Positions 1 through 6,106 of a stretch of 6,106 nt of DNA are shown here, in pieces; positions within the stretch are counted from its first letter, which is position 1; each line of letters starts with the position of its first letter. The notes below the pieces were generated by a model, which had not been told where the DNA came from, did not search any database, and saw only the letters and a list, made by a program, of their open reading frames with translations. Where the stretch lies: positions 1 to 6,106 of the forward strand of contig CANMQR010000043.1 in NCBI GenBank assembly GCA_947499925.1, written 5' to 3'. Both the position numbers and the translations under genes were made by a program. This DNA is from Neisseriaceae bacterium. GTDB taxonomy: Bacteria; Pseudomonadota; Gammaproteobacteria; Burkholderiales; UBA11063.

Positions 1-396
1 CTATGGAAAAAAACTTTAATTAATCATGGAATTCCGTTGATATATTTAAGCACTCAGGAAGAGTTTACTCCACAGCAAGTTAATTATGATTTATTTAATG
101 GAGTAAATTTCAAAAAAGGCTGTTATACTGGTCAAGAGATTGTAGCTCGTACTCACTACCTAGGTAAAGTAAAAAGAAGAATGTACCGCTTTATTTGTGA
201 TAATGAACCATCAATTGGCCAAAAGGTGGTGAGTCCACTATTTGACAATCAAGAAATTGGTGTTATTGTTGATTACACCCGCCGTGAGCGCGATTATTTG
301 GGATTAGTATCATTACAAACAGAATGTATTGATAGTGCATTTCTTGATCTAGATAATAAAATCCAACTTTTGACTCAATCTATAGAATACAAATAA
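1..396 (+). CDS. ygfZ: YgfZ/GcvT-like folate-binding protein, 3' part (5' end outside window)
   Basis: This is the C-terminal 131 codons of a YgfZ-type protein. The frame is open from base 1 through the TAA at 394-396, so the gene begins upstream; the TTG at 37 is an internal codon and not a credible start. The family signature KGCYTGQE lies at 115-138 and includes the conserved cysteine (codon 121-123), preceded by a family-typical segment ending in GVNFKK. The rest matches the small C-terminal beta-barrel part of the GcvT-like fold. YgfZ proteins are cytoplasmic, bind tetrahydrofolate, and are needed for normal activity of some Fe-S enzymes, including the tRNA methylthiolase MiaB; this role comes from the family and is not visible here. 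The gene is followed by tdk after only 2 nt, suggesting cotranscription. The family call is firm; the exact substrate is unknown. Confidence 0.9.
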   Translation, partial: LWKKTLINHGIPLIYLSTQEEFTPQQVNYDLFNGVNFKKGCYTGQEIVARTHYLGKVKRRMYRFICDNEPSIGQKVVSPLFDNQEIGVIVDYTRRERDYLGLVSLQTECIDSAFLDLDNKIQLLTQSIEYK

Positions 397-398
397 TC

Positions 399-992
399 AT
401 GGCTAAATTATATTTTCGATATTCTGCAATGGATGCTGGAAAAACTCTAGACCTTATAAAGGTTGCCTATAACTACAAAGATCGTGGTCAAGAAGTGCTA
501 GTTTATACATCTTCTATTGATAAACGTGCTGGTATGAATAATATCAAATCTCGTATTGGGCTTAATTGTGATGCTTTTTCTACACGTATAGACGATAATC
601 TATTTGATTTAATCAAAGAAAAAGTAAGTGTAACTAAAATAGCCTGTGTTTTAATTGATGAAATCCATTTCTTTAGTGTAGAACAAATCGATCAGTTATC
701 TGATGTTGTTGACTATCTCAAAGTCCCTGTAATATGCTATGGACTTAGAAGTGACTACCGAGGTGAACCATTTGCTTCCGCTGCAAAACTACTAGCAATA
801 GCCGACACTTTGGAAGAACTAAAAACCATCTGCCACTGCGGACACAAAGCAACTTATAATATGCTAATAAAAAATGGGGTCGCTGTCAAAGAAGGAGAGA
901 GCGTTGTCGTAGATGACGATTCTCTAAAAGCGATTGATACTCGCTATACATCAGTATGTCGCCTCCACTGGAAACTCGGAGCCTGGAAGTAA
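399..992 (+). CDS. tdk: Thymidine kinase (type II, TK1-like)
   Basis: A complete 197-residue cytoplasmic enzyme of the pyrimidine salvage pathway, which phosphorylates thymidine to dTMP with ATP. The P-loop is SAMDAGKT at residues 9-16, where many relatives have SAMNAGKS. The Walker B/catalytic-glutamate motif is DEIHFF at 87-92 with the expected base E88; E. coli has DECQFL, so the Gln position is His here. The segment CYGLRSDYRGEPF (113-125) matches the conserved block before the lasso. The zinc site is C145, C147, C187 and H190, the same CxC...CxxH pattern as the E. coli enzyme. The protein is slightly shorter than E. coli Tdk (about 205 aa), lacking only a non-conserved tail. The ATG at 399 lies 2 nt after the ygfZ-like stop with no clear Shine-Dalgarno, so translational coupling is likely. 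No obvious terminator follows. Confidence 0.96.
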   Translation: MAKLYFRYSAMDAGKTLDLIKVAYNYKDRGQEVLVYTSSIDKRAGMNNIKSRIGLNCDAFSTRIDDNLFDLIKEKVSVTKIACVLIDEIHFFSVEQIDQLSDVVDYLKVPVICYGLRSDYRGEPFASAAKLLAIADTLEELKTICHCGHKATYNMLIKNGVAVKEGESVVVDDDSLKAIDTRYTSVCRLHWKLGAWK

Positions 993-1044
993 TAGTCTAA
1001 AACAATATTTATCAAGCCAACAATTTTCATGTAAAAGCAAGATG

Positions 1045-1058
1045 GTTGCAATTACAAC
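1045..1058. promoter_or_regulatory. Probable MarR operator O1 (imperfect palindrome)
   Basis: GTTGCAATTACAAC is a 14-bp inverted repeat with one base breaking symmetry (A1054 opposite C1049). It overlaps the -35 element of promoter P1. MarR-family dimers bind palindromes of roughly this size with TTG...CAA ends, and the adjacent gene encodes a MarR protein, so this is most likely its upstream operator. Binding by this regulator is inferred. Confidence 0.72.
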
Positions 1059-1074
1059 TATTTCGTGTTATACT
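1046..1074 (+). promoter_or_regulatory. Promoter P1 of the marR-dabB-dabA operon
   Basis: A sigma70-like promoter: -35 TTGCAA at 1046-1051, 17-bp spacer, -10 TATACT at 1069-1074 (five of six consensus bases). The expected start of transcription is near 1081, giving a leader of about 30 nt before the regulator ATG at 1112. The -35 is embedded in operator O1, and operator O2 covers roughly -2 to +12, so a bound repressor could block polymerase at both ends. Confidence 0.7.
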
Positions 1075-1078
1075 AATG

Positions 1079-1092
1079 GTTGCAATTGCAAC
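1079..1092. promoter_or_regulatory. Probable MarR operator O2 (perfect palindrome)
   Basis: GTTGCAATTGCAAC is a perfect 14-bp palindrome, 34 bp downstream of O1 and identical to it except at one base. It lies over the predicted P1 transcription start. Being the symmetric copy, it is the likelier high-affinity site for the MarR regulator encoded directly downstream. The palindrome is seen directly; its ligand is inferred. Confidence 0.75.
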
Positions 1093-1108
1093 TATTATAA
1101 AGTATAAC
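1080..1108 (+). promoter_or_regulatory. Second promoter-like unit P2 (possibly non-functional for marR)
   Basis: TTGCAA at 1080-1085 and TATAAC at 1103-1108 are separated by 17 bp, reproducing the P1 arrangement one repeat further on. Transcription from it would begin near 1115, just inside the regulator gene, so it could not make the full regulator from the ATG at 1112 unless initiation were unusually close. It may serve the transporter genes, or be a by-product of the duplication that gave two operators. Confidence 0.35.
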
Positions 1109-1111
1109 ATT

Positions 1112-1576
1112 ATGCAAAATCAACTAACTAGTACAGCTCTAAGGGACATCGATACCCTTGTCAGAGAAATACATACTCTTTATGAATCAAAATTCAAATA
1201 TTACGATCTTCAAAGAGGGCAATTTATTTTTCTAACCCGTATATATGAAAACCCAGGAATCAGTTTAAGCGATCTATCATATGAACTAAAGATGGATAAA
1301 ACCACAATTACCCGTGCAATTCAAAAATTAATCGATGCCAAATATATCAAGAAACAACAAGATGATGCTGATAAAAGACTTTGGCATTTATATGCTCTGG
1401 ATAAATGCCAAAAAGTCTACCATGAAATAATTGCTGAAAAAAATAGAATAATGTCAATTTGCTTTAATGGCGTTGCTCCAGAAGACAGTATTATTTTTAA
1501 TAATGTAGTTAATACAATATCTAAGAACATTAGTCATGAATGGAACAAATCTATAAACAAAAAACCAGGAGAATAA
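1112..1576 (+). CDS. MarR-family winged-helix transcriptional regulator
   Basis: A 154-residue DNA-binding protein of typical MarR length. The winged helix-turn-helix spans about residues 50-97: LSDLSYELKMDKTTITRAIQKL forms the helices around the recognition helix at 62-74, and the wing contains DDADKRLWHLYAL (84-96), matching the family D-x-R...L-x-L pattern. Flanking helices (about 5-45 and 98-146) would form the dimer interface and ligand pocket. It has two cysteines (C99, C117), too few data to call a redox sensor. In-frame starts exist at TTG 1046 and ATG 1076, but both precede the predicted P1 transcript start and overlap the palindromes, so ATG 1112 is preferred despite having no clear Shine-Dalgarno. 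It is 1 nt from dabB and first in the operon, so it probably represses itself and dabBA until a ligand or carbon-related signal releases it. The ligand cannot be read from the sequence. Confidence 0.9.
   Translation: MQNQLTSTALRDIDTLVREIHTLYESKFKYYDLQRGQFIFLTRIYENPGISLSDLSYELKMDKTTITRAIQKLIDAKYIKKQQDDADKRLWHLYALDKCQKVYHEIIAEKNRIMSICFNGVAPEDSIIFNNVVNTISKNISHEWNKSINKKPGE
1567..1571 (+). promoter_or_regulatory. Ribosome binding site of dabB
   Basis: AGGAG lies 6 nt before the ATG at 1578 and inside the last codons of the regulator gene. It fixes the dabB start and contrasts with the weak initiation region of the regulator, suggesting the transporter is translated more strongly than its regulator from the same mRNA. 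Confidence 0.8.
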
Positions 1577-1577
1577 A

Positions 1578-3842
1578 ATGAGCTTATTTTTTTTAATGCC
1601 AATAATTCCTTTTGTTGGAGGGATTTTAACTCTAATTTACCATTTTCGTGGTGAAAATACCAACCTACTTACTAATATGTTTATTCTGATTTCACTTTGT
1701 ATGTCCATAATATTAATCGGTGAACTAAATAATCAAACTCAATACTATGAACTACCATTTTTCTCACTAAATAATTTTGTTCTAACTATAAAACTCCAAA
1801 TCGATAATTTAAGTATTGTGATGCTTTTACTAATCAATTTTATTAGTTTCATAATGCATCGCTATGCAACTAACTACCTAGCATCTGATGCTACTCAAGG
1901 TAGATTCATGGCGCAATTATCAGTGTTAACTGCAGCCGTATCATTTTTAGTTATTAGCGGCAATATGCTAACAGCGTTTATTGGCTGGCAATTTGTAGGT
2001 TTATCTCTATATATTCTACTAAATCACTATCACTATGATAGTAATGCTAATAAATCAGCAAAAAAGAAATTTATAATAAACAGAATTGGTGATTTAAGTT
2101 TTCTAAGTGCAGTTACACTTTGTTATGTTTATTTTGGGAACTCTGATTTTAATCTTATCAATATTAGCAATGATATTAACGTAACTTTATTTAATTCAAC
2201 CTTTAGTTTAAACACTTTAATAGTATGTCTAATCTTTATCGCAGTCATGACCAAATCTGCTCAATTCCCCTTTCATATATGGTTACCAGATACTATGCAA
2301 GCCCCAACTCCAGTATCCGCGATAATGCACGCTGGCGTTATAAACTCTGGAGGGTTTTTATTAGCTCGTATTAGTGGAATGATAAATTTAAGCGATTTAG
2401 CAAGCAATTTTATTTTTTGTACCGGAATGTTAACTGTCTTAACGGCTGCGTTCTTTACGCTGTCTCAAAGTGATGTAAAAAAACAACTAGCCTACTCAAC
2501 AATGGGACAAATGGGTTTTATGATTGTTCAATGTAGTATTGGATTATATACCGCTGCTGTATTTCACTTAATTGCCCACGGATTTTTTAAAGCGTTTTTA
2601 TTTTTAAACGCAGGAAACAATTTAAAATTAACTAGTCGTGAGAATAAAAAACCAGAATTAATATATGGATTAGCTTCTATATCAATTTCATTACTACTGT
2701 TTATCCTATATTATCAATACGCAGCAAATACTAATGCGCTTTCTAATGCCCATTTGATCTCAGCTATTTTTATTTCAATCACTATTTCTCAAATAATTAG
2801 TGAAATTATAAAACTAAAAGAACTCCTATTTAGTAAGATCATATTCTTAATTTGTATAATAGGAATATTTTTTGCCTATGGATTTTTTAGCCATCTACTA
2901 GATCATGTAATTAATTCTAATATTACTAATGATACAACTAAAATTGATCAGTTTAAGCTAATCATTGCCTTTCTAGTCTTTACCATCCAAGGTATGATAT
3001 GGTTAAGCCCAATATATATAGCTAAAATACCTCATAATGTTAGTATATATTTTTATCATTTAAGTCGAAATAAACTATTTGTAGAAGAGTTTTATCGAAA
3101 TTTTCTACTTGGCCCATATCGTATAAGCGGCGACTTACTAAATAAAATGTTGTTTTCTGGCAATTTAGGAAAATTAATACTACTGATTATAACTATTGGG
3201 GCTTTAGTTTGTTGTTACGTTGGAACTACAGAACTCTCACATGGTTCACAGATACTAATAATTGTACTAAATCAACTAGTATTTATTTTATTAATGGCTT
3301 CAGCAAATCGAGCTCTTAATATAAGAATGCTAAATACTTTAATATTAATAGCTCAAATTAATCTAGTAAATATGGGATTATTTTCTGTTGCTGCTATTAC
3401 GACCAATATGGCATTATTTCAAATTATTAATTCAATATTTATCTTTGCTGGTATCGAATTAATTTTGCGATCTCAACAACAAAAATCTAATATTCAGATT
3501 ATTAGATCTAACTCACTTGCAATTAGCGGTATGTATTTTACAGTATTATTATTTTTATGGATAGGACTACCAGGAACTGCAAGCTTTGTTAGCGAAATTA
3601 ATATTATGTACAGCTTAGTTCGTGAAAATTTGGTTCTAGTTTTTATTGCCGCAATTGGATTTATTATGCTTGCAATAGCAATCCTACATGCCTTACAAGA
3701 ACATGTGTTTACCAAAGAATCTAGCTTCTTCAATTCACATCGAAAGCTATCATTAATTGAACATACCTTTATAATATTTTGTATTATTGCAAATATATTT
3801 AACGGAATATACCCAAGTTGGATTTTAAATAAACTAGCTTAA
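1578..3842 (+). CDS. dabB: DabB-type membrane subunit of inorganic-carbon transporter, fused to a NuoM-like C-terminal module
   Basis: A 754-residue polytopic inner-membrane protein of the complex I antiporter-like (proton_antipo_M) family. Residues about 1-525 are NuoL/DabB-like: GWQFVGLSLY (136-145), the block NRIGD (168-172), TKSAQFPFHIWLPDTMQAPTP (225-245) with the conserved lysine K226, HAG (251-253), KKQLAYSTMGQMGF (301-314), AHGFFKAFLFL (333-343) with H334 and K338, and a NuoL-like FYHLSRNKLFVEEFY segment (492-506). Residues about 530-754 form an extra module resembling the C-terminal half of NuoM: a helix pair around 585-630, GLPGTASFVSE (663-673) with E673, and a terminal IIANIFNGIYPSWIL segment (736-750). 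NuoL's GWE glutamate is glutamine here (Q138). Known DabB proteins are, from memory, about 500-560 residues. Paired with dabA 15 nt downstream, it should couple H+ or Na+ entry to CO2 capture by DabA. The lack of other nuo genes argues against complex I. The DabB role rests on the partner gene; the fused module's function is unknown. Confidence 0.9.
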   Translation: MSLFFLMPIIPFVGGILTLIYHFRGENTNLLTNMFILISLCMSIILIGELNNQTQYYELPFFSLNNFVLTIKLQIDNLSIVMLLLINFISFIMHRYATNYLASDATQGRFMAQLSVLTAAVSFLVISGNMLTAFIGWQFVGLSLYILLNHYHYDSNANKSAKKKFIINRIGDLSFLSAVTLCYVYFGNSDFNLINISNDINVTLFNSTFSLNTLIVCLIFIAVMTKSAQFPFHIWLPDTMQAPTPVSAIMHAGVINSGGFLLARISGMINLSDLASNFIFCTGMLTVLTAAFFTLSQSDVKKQLAYSTMGQMGFMIVQCSIGLYTAAVFHLIAHGFFKAFLFLNAGNNLKLTSRENKKPELIYGLASISISLLLFILYYQYAANTNALSNAHLISAIFISITISQIISEIIKLKELLFSKIIFLICIIGIFFAYGFFSHLLDHVINSNITNDTTKIDQFKLIIAFLVFTIQGMIWLSPIYIAKIPHNVSIYFYHLSRNKLFVEEFYRNFLLGPYRISGDLLNKMLFSGNLGKLILLIITIGALVCCYVGTTELSHGSQILIIVLNQLVFILLMASANRALNIRMLNTLILIAQINLVNMGLFSVAAITTNMALFQIINSIFIFAGIELILRSQQQKSNIQIIRSNSLAISGMYFTVLLFLWIGLPGTASFVSEINIMYSLVRENLVLVFIAAIGFIMLAIAILHALQEHVFTKESSFFNSHRKLSLIEHTFIIFCIIANIFNGIYPSWILNKLA

Positions 3843-3845
3843 TTT

Positions 3846-3851
3846 AAGGAG
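3846..3851 (+). promoter_or_regulatory. Ribosome binding site of dabA
   Basis: AAGGAG ends 6 nt before the ATG at 3858, within the 15-nt gap after the dabB stop. This near-consensus site supports that start and strong translation of dabA from the operon mRNA. Confidence 0.85.
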
Positions 3852-3857
3852 AAAGCC

Positions 3858-6106
3858 ATGATTTTAGAAACTTTATCAAAGGTAAAAAAATATGCGCCGT
3901 CATACTGGCCATTACAAAGCTTTATTGCTACTAATCCACTATTTAATAAAATTGACGAACCTCTAGATAAATGCTTATCTGAGCTAGGTCGTTACATAGA
4001 TATTAATGGTTCTATGTCAATAAATGAGTACCACCGATACTATATGAAGGGGGAAATTACTCTAAATAATCTAGAAGCGGCTACAAATGAATTTTTATCT
4101 GATAAAAATAAAGATACAAAACATAAAAATGCATTAGCTAATGCTCTAGTTGTACCAGAAATACAAACTAGTTTAGAAGCTGCTTTTAATAAGTCTAATC
4201 AAAAAAGTACTATTTTATATTCTAAACAAATTGCAAAAGATAAAAACTTTATCGAAAACGAAAATATCAAAGTTAAAATTATCAAATTTTTGGCTGACTT
4301 CTTAGATTTAGGACAAGCAAAATGGGATATGCCATTAAAAAACGAGGGGCTTTATTTAGCTTTTAGAGAATACTCTATAGTAGAAAATAAATACATTTGC
4401 CAATCTATTAATGAATCCCCAAATGATAGCATAAAAGCGATAGAGTTTTTATTAGGCAAATTAGAAGTCCCAGCGAAATATAATGAACAATATCTAACTG
4501 AAATCCTATTTCAAGTTCTTGGATGGTGTAGTATTATTAAATGGCTAGAAGAACGCCCAGATAATCCATATATTAAACGAAGCGCAACAATAGAAGATGT
4601 GCTTGCGATGTGGTTAAATTTAGAGTATGCACTAAAACTTCAACGTAAATTAAATTTTACCATACACGTAAATTTGGATCAATCGTGTGATAGTGCAATT
4701 ACTGACACTTTAAAAAACCATATAGATAATACTGAAATTCTAAAATTATTAAATCGTTATACTATTAGTCTAATATGGCAAAGAGCTTTGGAATTAAACT
4801 ACCAAAACCAATTAATGAATAAAATTAATTCTTTAATATTACAATACAAACCAAAAACGCAACCACAAGCACAATTTGTATTTTGCATAGATACTAGATC
4901 AGAAGGTATAAGACGCAAATTAGAGTTTTTAGGAAATTATGAGACCTTTGGCTTTGCTGGGTTTTTTGGAGTTGGGTTTAAATTATTTGATCAAGAAAGT
5001 GGGGCATGCTCATTCCAATGCCCCGCAATTGTTACTCCAGATATAACTTTAGTTAATGAACAACAACCACAATTACCATTAAAAAAACTCACAAACGCCA
5101 TATCATCCATATTCAATAAAGCCAAAAGCGGCGTTTTTGCTCCCTTAATTTTGTTTGATATTATTGGCTCATGGTTTAGTATGGGGCTTCTTGGTAAAAC
5201 GCTACTTCCAAATAAAGTAAATAAAATATTTAAAGCCCCAGTTGAAGAAATGTATTCAAATAAAACCTTGAATGTCTTTAATCCTTCAGGAGGATTTACC
5301 ACTGATAGCTTAGCTGAAAAAGCCAATTTTGTACTAAATGCTATTGGCTTAAAAGATAATTTTGCGCCGTTTGTAATTATTAGTGGGCATATCTCACAAA
5401 GTGAGAACAACCCCTTCCAATCAAGCCTAGATTGTGGAGCATGTGGTGGTAATGGTGGAATACCTAATGCCATAGCTTTTTGTCAAGCGTTAAATGATAA
5501 TAATGTTAGAGAAATCATAAAAAATAAATATGATATTCTAATCCCAGAATCTACATTCTTTGTAAGTTCCTCACATAATACGACTACTGATGAATTTAGC
5601 TACTACAATCTTGAAACCATGAATGAAACACAATTAAAATTATTTACTAAGGCAACTAAAGACATCATTGAAGCTGGTAAATTGTTGAGAATTGAAAGAC
5701 TGGCGGAATTATCTGGAACTACTAATGTTCATGAACGCAAATCAAATTGGGCAGAGCTAGTCCCTGAGATGGCATTAGCAAATAATGCTGCCTTCATCAT
5801 TGGCCCTAGAAAATTAACCAATAATCTAAATTTAGACCGAAGAACATTTTTACATTCTTATGAACCAGAATACGATAAGGATGGAGAAACACTAAACTTT
5901 ATCTTTAATGCCCCAGTATTAGTTGGGCACTGGATTAATAGTCAATATTATTTTTCAACTACTGATACTAGTATATATGGAGCAGGTAATAAAGCTATTC
6001 ATAATATAGTTGGTCAATTTGGAGTTATGGAAGGTAATTTTAGTGATTATAAAATCGGACTGCCACTACAAAGTGTTGCATATAAAAATAAACCAATTCA
6101 TCAACC
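3858..6106 (+). CDS. dabA: DabA, zinc-dependent bicarbonate-accumulating subunit (DUF2309/UPF0753), 3' end outside window
   Basis: The frame is open without a stop from ATG 3858 to the window end: 749 full codons plus two bases. DabA is the cytoplasmic partner of DabB, binds zinc in a site like that of beta-carbonic anhydrases, and is thought to hydrate CO2 to bicarbonate in one direction, driven by the cation gradient. The N-terminus has the family block YWPLQSFIATNPL (16-28). The first active-site motif is CIDTRSEGIRRKLE (343-356), giving C343 and D345. The second is ISGH (508-511) followed by LDCGACGGNGG (524-534), giving H511 and C526. The spacings C-x-D and H-14-C equal those of the Halothiobacillus residues C351, D353, H524 and C539. 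The C-terminal part has HWINSQYYFSTTD (691-703), YGAGNK (707-712), HNIVGQFGVMEGNFSD (715-730) and GLPLQSV (734-740). Family lengths near 800 suggest only some tens of residues are missing. No lesion is seen, so the protein is probably active. Confidence 0.95.
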   Translation, partial: MILETLSKVKKYAPSYWPLQSFIATNPLFNKIDEPLDKCLSELGRYIDINGSMSINEYHRYYMKGEITLNNLEAATNEFLSDKNKDTKHKNALANALVVPEIQTSLEAAFNKSNQKSTILYSKQIAKDKNFIENENIKVKIIKFLADFLDLGQAKWDMPLKNEGLYLAFREYSIVENKYICQSINESPNDSIKAIEFLLGKLEVPAKYNEQYLTEILFQVLGWCSIIKWLEERPDNPYIKRSATIEDVLAMWLNLEYALKLQRKLNFTIHVNLDQSCDSAITDTLKNHIDNTEILKLLNRYTISLIWQRALELNYQNQLMNKINSLILQYKPKTQPQAQFVFCIDTRSEGIRRKLEFLGNYETFGFAGFFGVGFKLFDQESGACSFQCPAIVTPDITLVNEQQPQLPLKKLTNAISSIFNKAKSGVFAPLILFDIIGSWFSMGLLGKTLLPNKVNKIFKAPVEEMYSNKTLNVFNPSGGFTTDSLAEKANFVLNAIGLKDNFAPFVIISGHISQSENNPFQSSLDCGACGGNGGIPNAIAFCQALNDNNVREIIKNKYDILIPESTFFVSSSHNTTTDEFSYYNLETMNETQLKLFTKATKDIIEAGKLLRIERLAELSGTTNVHERKSNWAELVPEMALANNAAFIIGPRKLTNNLNLDRRTFLHSYEPEYDKDGETLNFIFNAPVLVGHWINSQYYFSTTDTSIYGAGNKAIHNIVGQFGVMEGNFSDYKIGLPLQSVAYKNKPIHQ

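Larger units (their letters stand above)
1042..1096. repeat. Tandem direct repeat, 21 bp, period 34 bp
   Basis: The same 21 bases occur at 1042-1062 and 1076-1096 with a single mismatch (A1054 versus G1088). Each copy contains a palindrome at its centre. The similarity weakens after the 21 bases, but TATA returns in register at 1069-1072 and 1103-1106, so the whole promoter-sized unit looks duplicated rather than just the palindrome. The 34-bp period is a little over three helical turns. Confidence 0.9.

Noticed and set aside
37..39. TTG as the start of the first gene
   Set aside because: The same frame is open to base 1, and the codons before 37 fit the YgfZ family, so the gene is cut by the window edge rather than starting here.
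993..1041. Terminator after tdk
   Set aside because: I found no GC-rich stem followed by a T-run. Read-through into the marR operon cannot be excluded.
1046..1111. N-terminal extension of the MarR regulator from TTG 1046 or ATG 1076
   Set aside because: This stretch is the palindromic promoter/operator region and both starts precede the predicted transcription start. Starting at 1112 gives a normal MarR length.
1587..1594. Run of eight T near the dabB start as a phase-variation tract
   Set aside because: It encodes Phe-Phe-Leu in a membrane helix, is short, and is unremarkable in an AT-rich genome. Nothing else suggests contingency switching.
3494..3733. Open frame on the minus strand inside dabB (79 codons)
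   Set aside because: It is antisense to the conserved NuoM-like part of dabB, with no ribosome binding site or recognisable protein features.
1578..3842. Complex I subunit NuoL as the identity of the large membrane protein
   Set aside because: No other nuo gene is adjacent, the immediate downstream partner is DabA, and the protein has a fused extra module. This fits a DAB transporter better than respiratory complex I.
4991..5473. Long open frame on the minus strand inside dabA (160 codons)
   Set aside because: It lies wholly opposite dabA, across its conserved active-site region. Its translation resembles no family I recognise, and its openness is explained by the coding bias of the opposite strand.

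Overview
The window is AT-rich, with closely packed genes all on the + strand. A YgfZ-type folate-binding protein next to a type II thymidine kinase with a CxC...CxxH zinc site points to a low-GC gammaproteobacterium, perhaps of the Francisella or Legionella kind. No ribosomal or other taxonomic marker is present, so this assignment is tentative.

Layout. Positions 1-396 hold the 3' end of a ygfZ-like gene, followed after 2 nt by a complete tdk (399-992). The 119-nt gap at 993-1111 shows no convincing terminator, but it carries a compact control region. Two near-identical 14-bp palindromes (GTTGCAATTRCAAC) lie 34 bp apart, and the left half of each doubles as the -35 hexamer of a sigma70-like promoter with a 17-bp spacer. 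A three-gene operon follows: a MarR-family regulator (1112-1576), a large NuoL/DabB-type membrane protein (1578-3842), and a DabA (DUF2309/UPF0753) protein (from 3858, running off the window end). The genes are separated by only 1 nt and 15 nt, and both transporter genes have strong Shine-Dalgarno sites.

How it works together. DabB plus DabA is the DAB inorganic-carbon uptake system. DabB is a cation-driven membrane subunit related to complex I antiporter-like subunits. DabA is a cytoplasmic zinc protein resembling beta-carbonic anhydrase that is thought to convert incoming CO2 to bicarbonate in one direction. All four proposed DabA zinc/active-site residues are present here with the spacing seen in the characterised Halothiobacillus protein. 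The regulator sits first in the operon behind palindromes of the kind MarR dimers bind, so the simplest reading is a self-regulated, inducible bicarbonate-accumulation operon.

Most unusual points. The DabB subunit is 754 residues long because a second membrane module resembling the C-terminal half of NuoM is fused behind the NuoL/DabB part. In the first module the transmembrane glutamate of the GWE motif is replaced by glutamine, while the appended module keeps an LPGTxSFxxE motif. The promoter/operator unit is tandemly duplicated.
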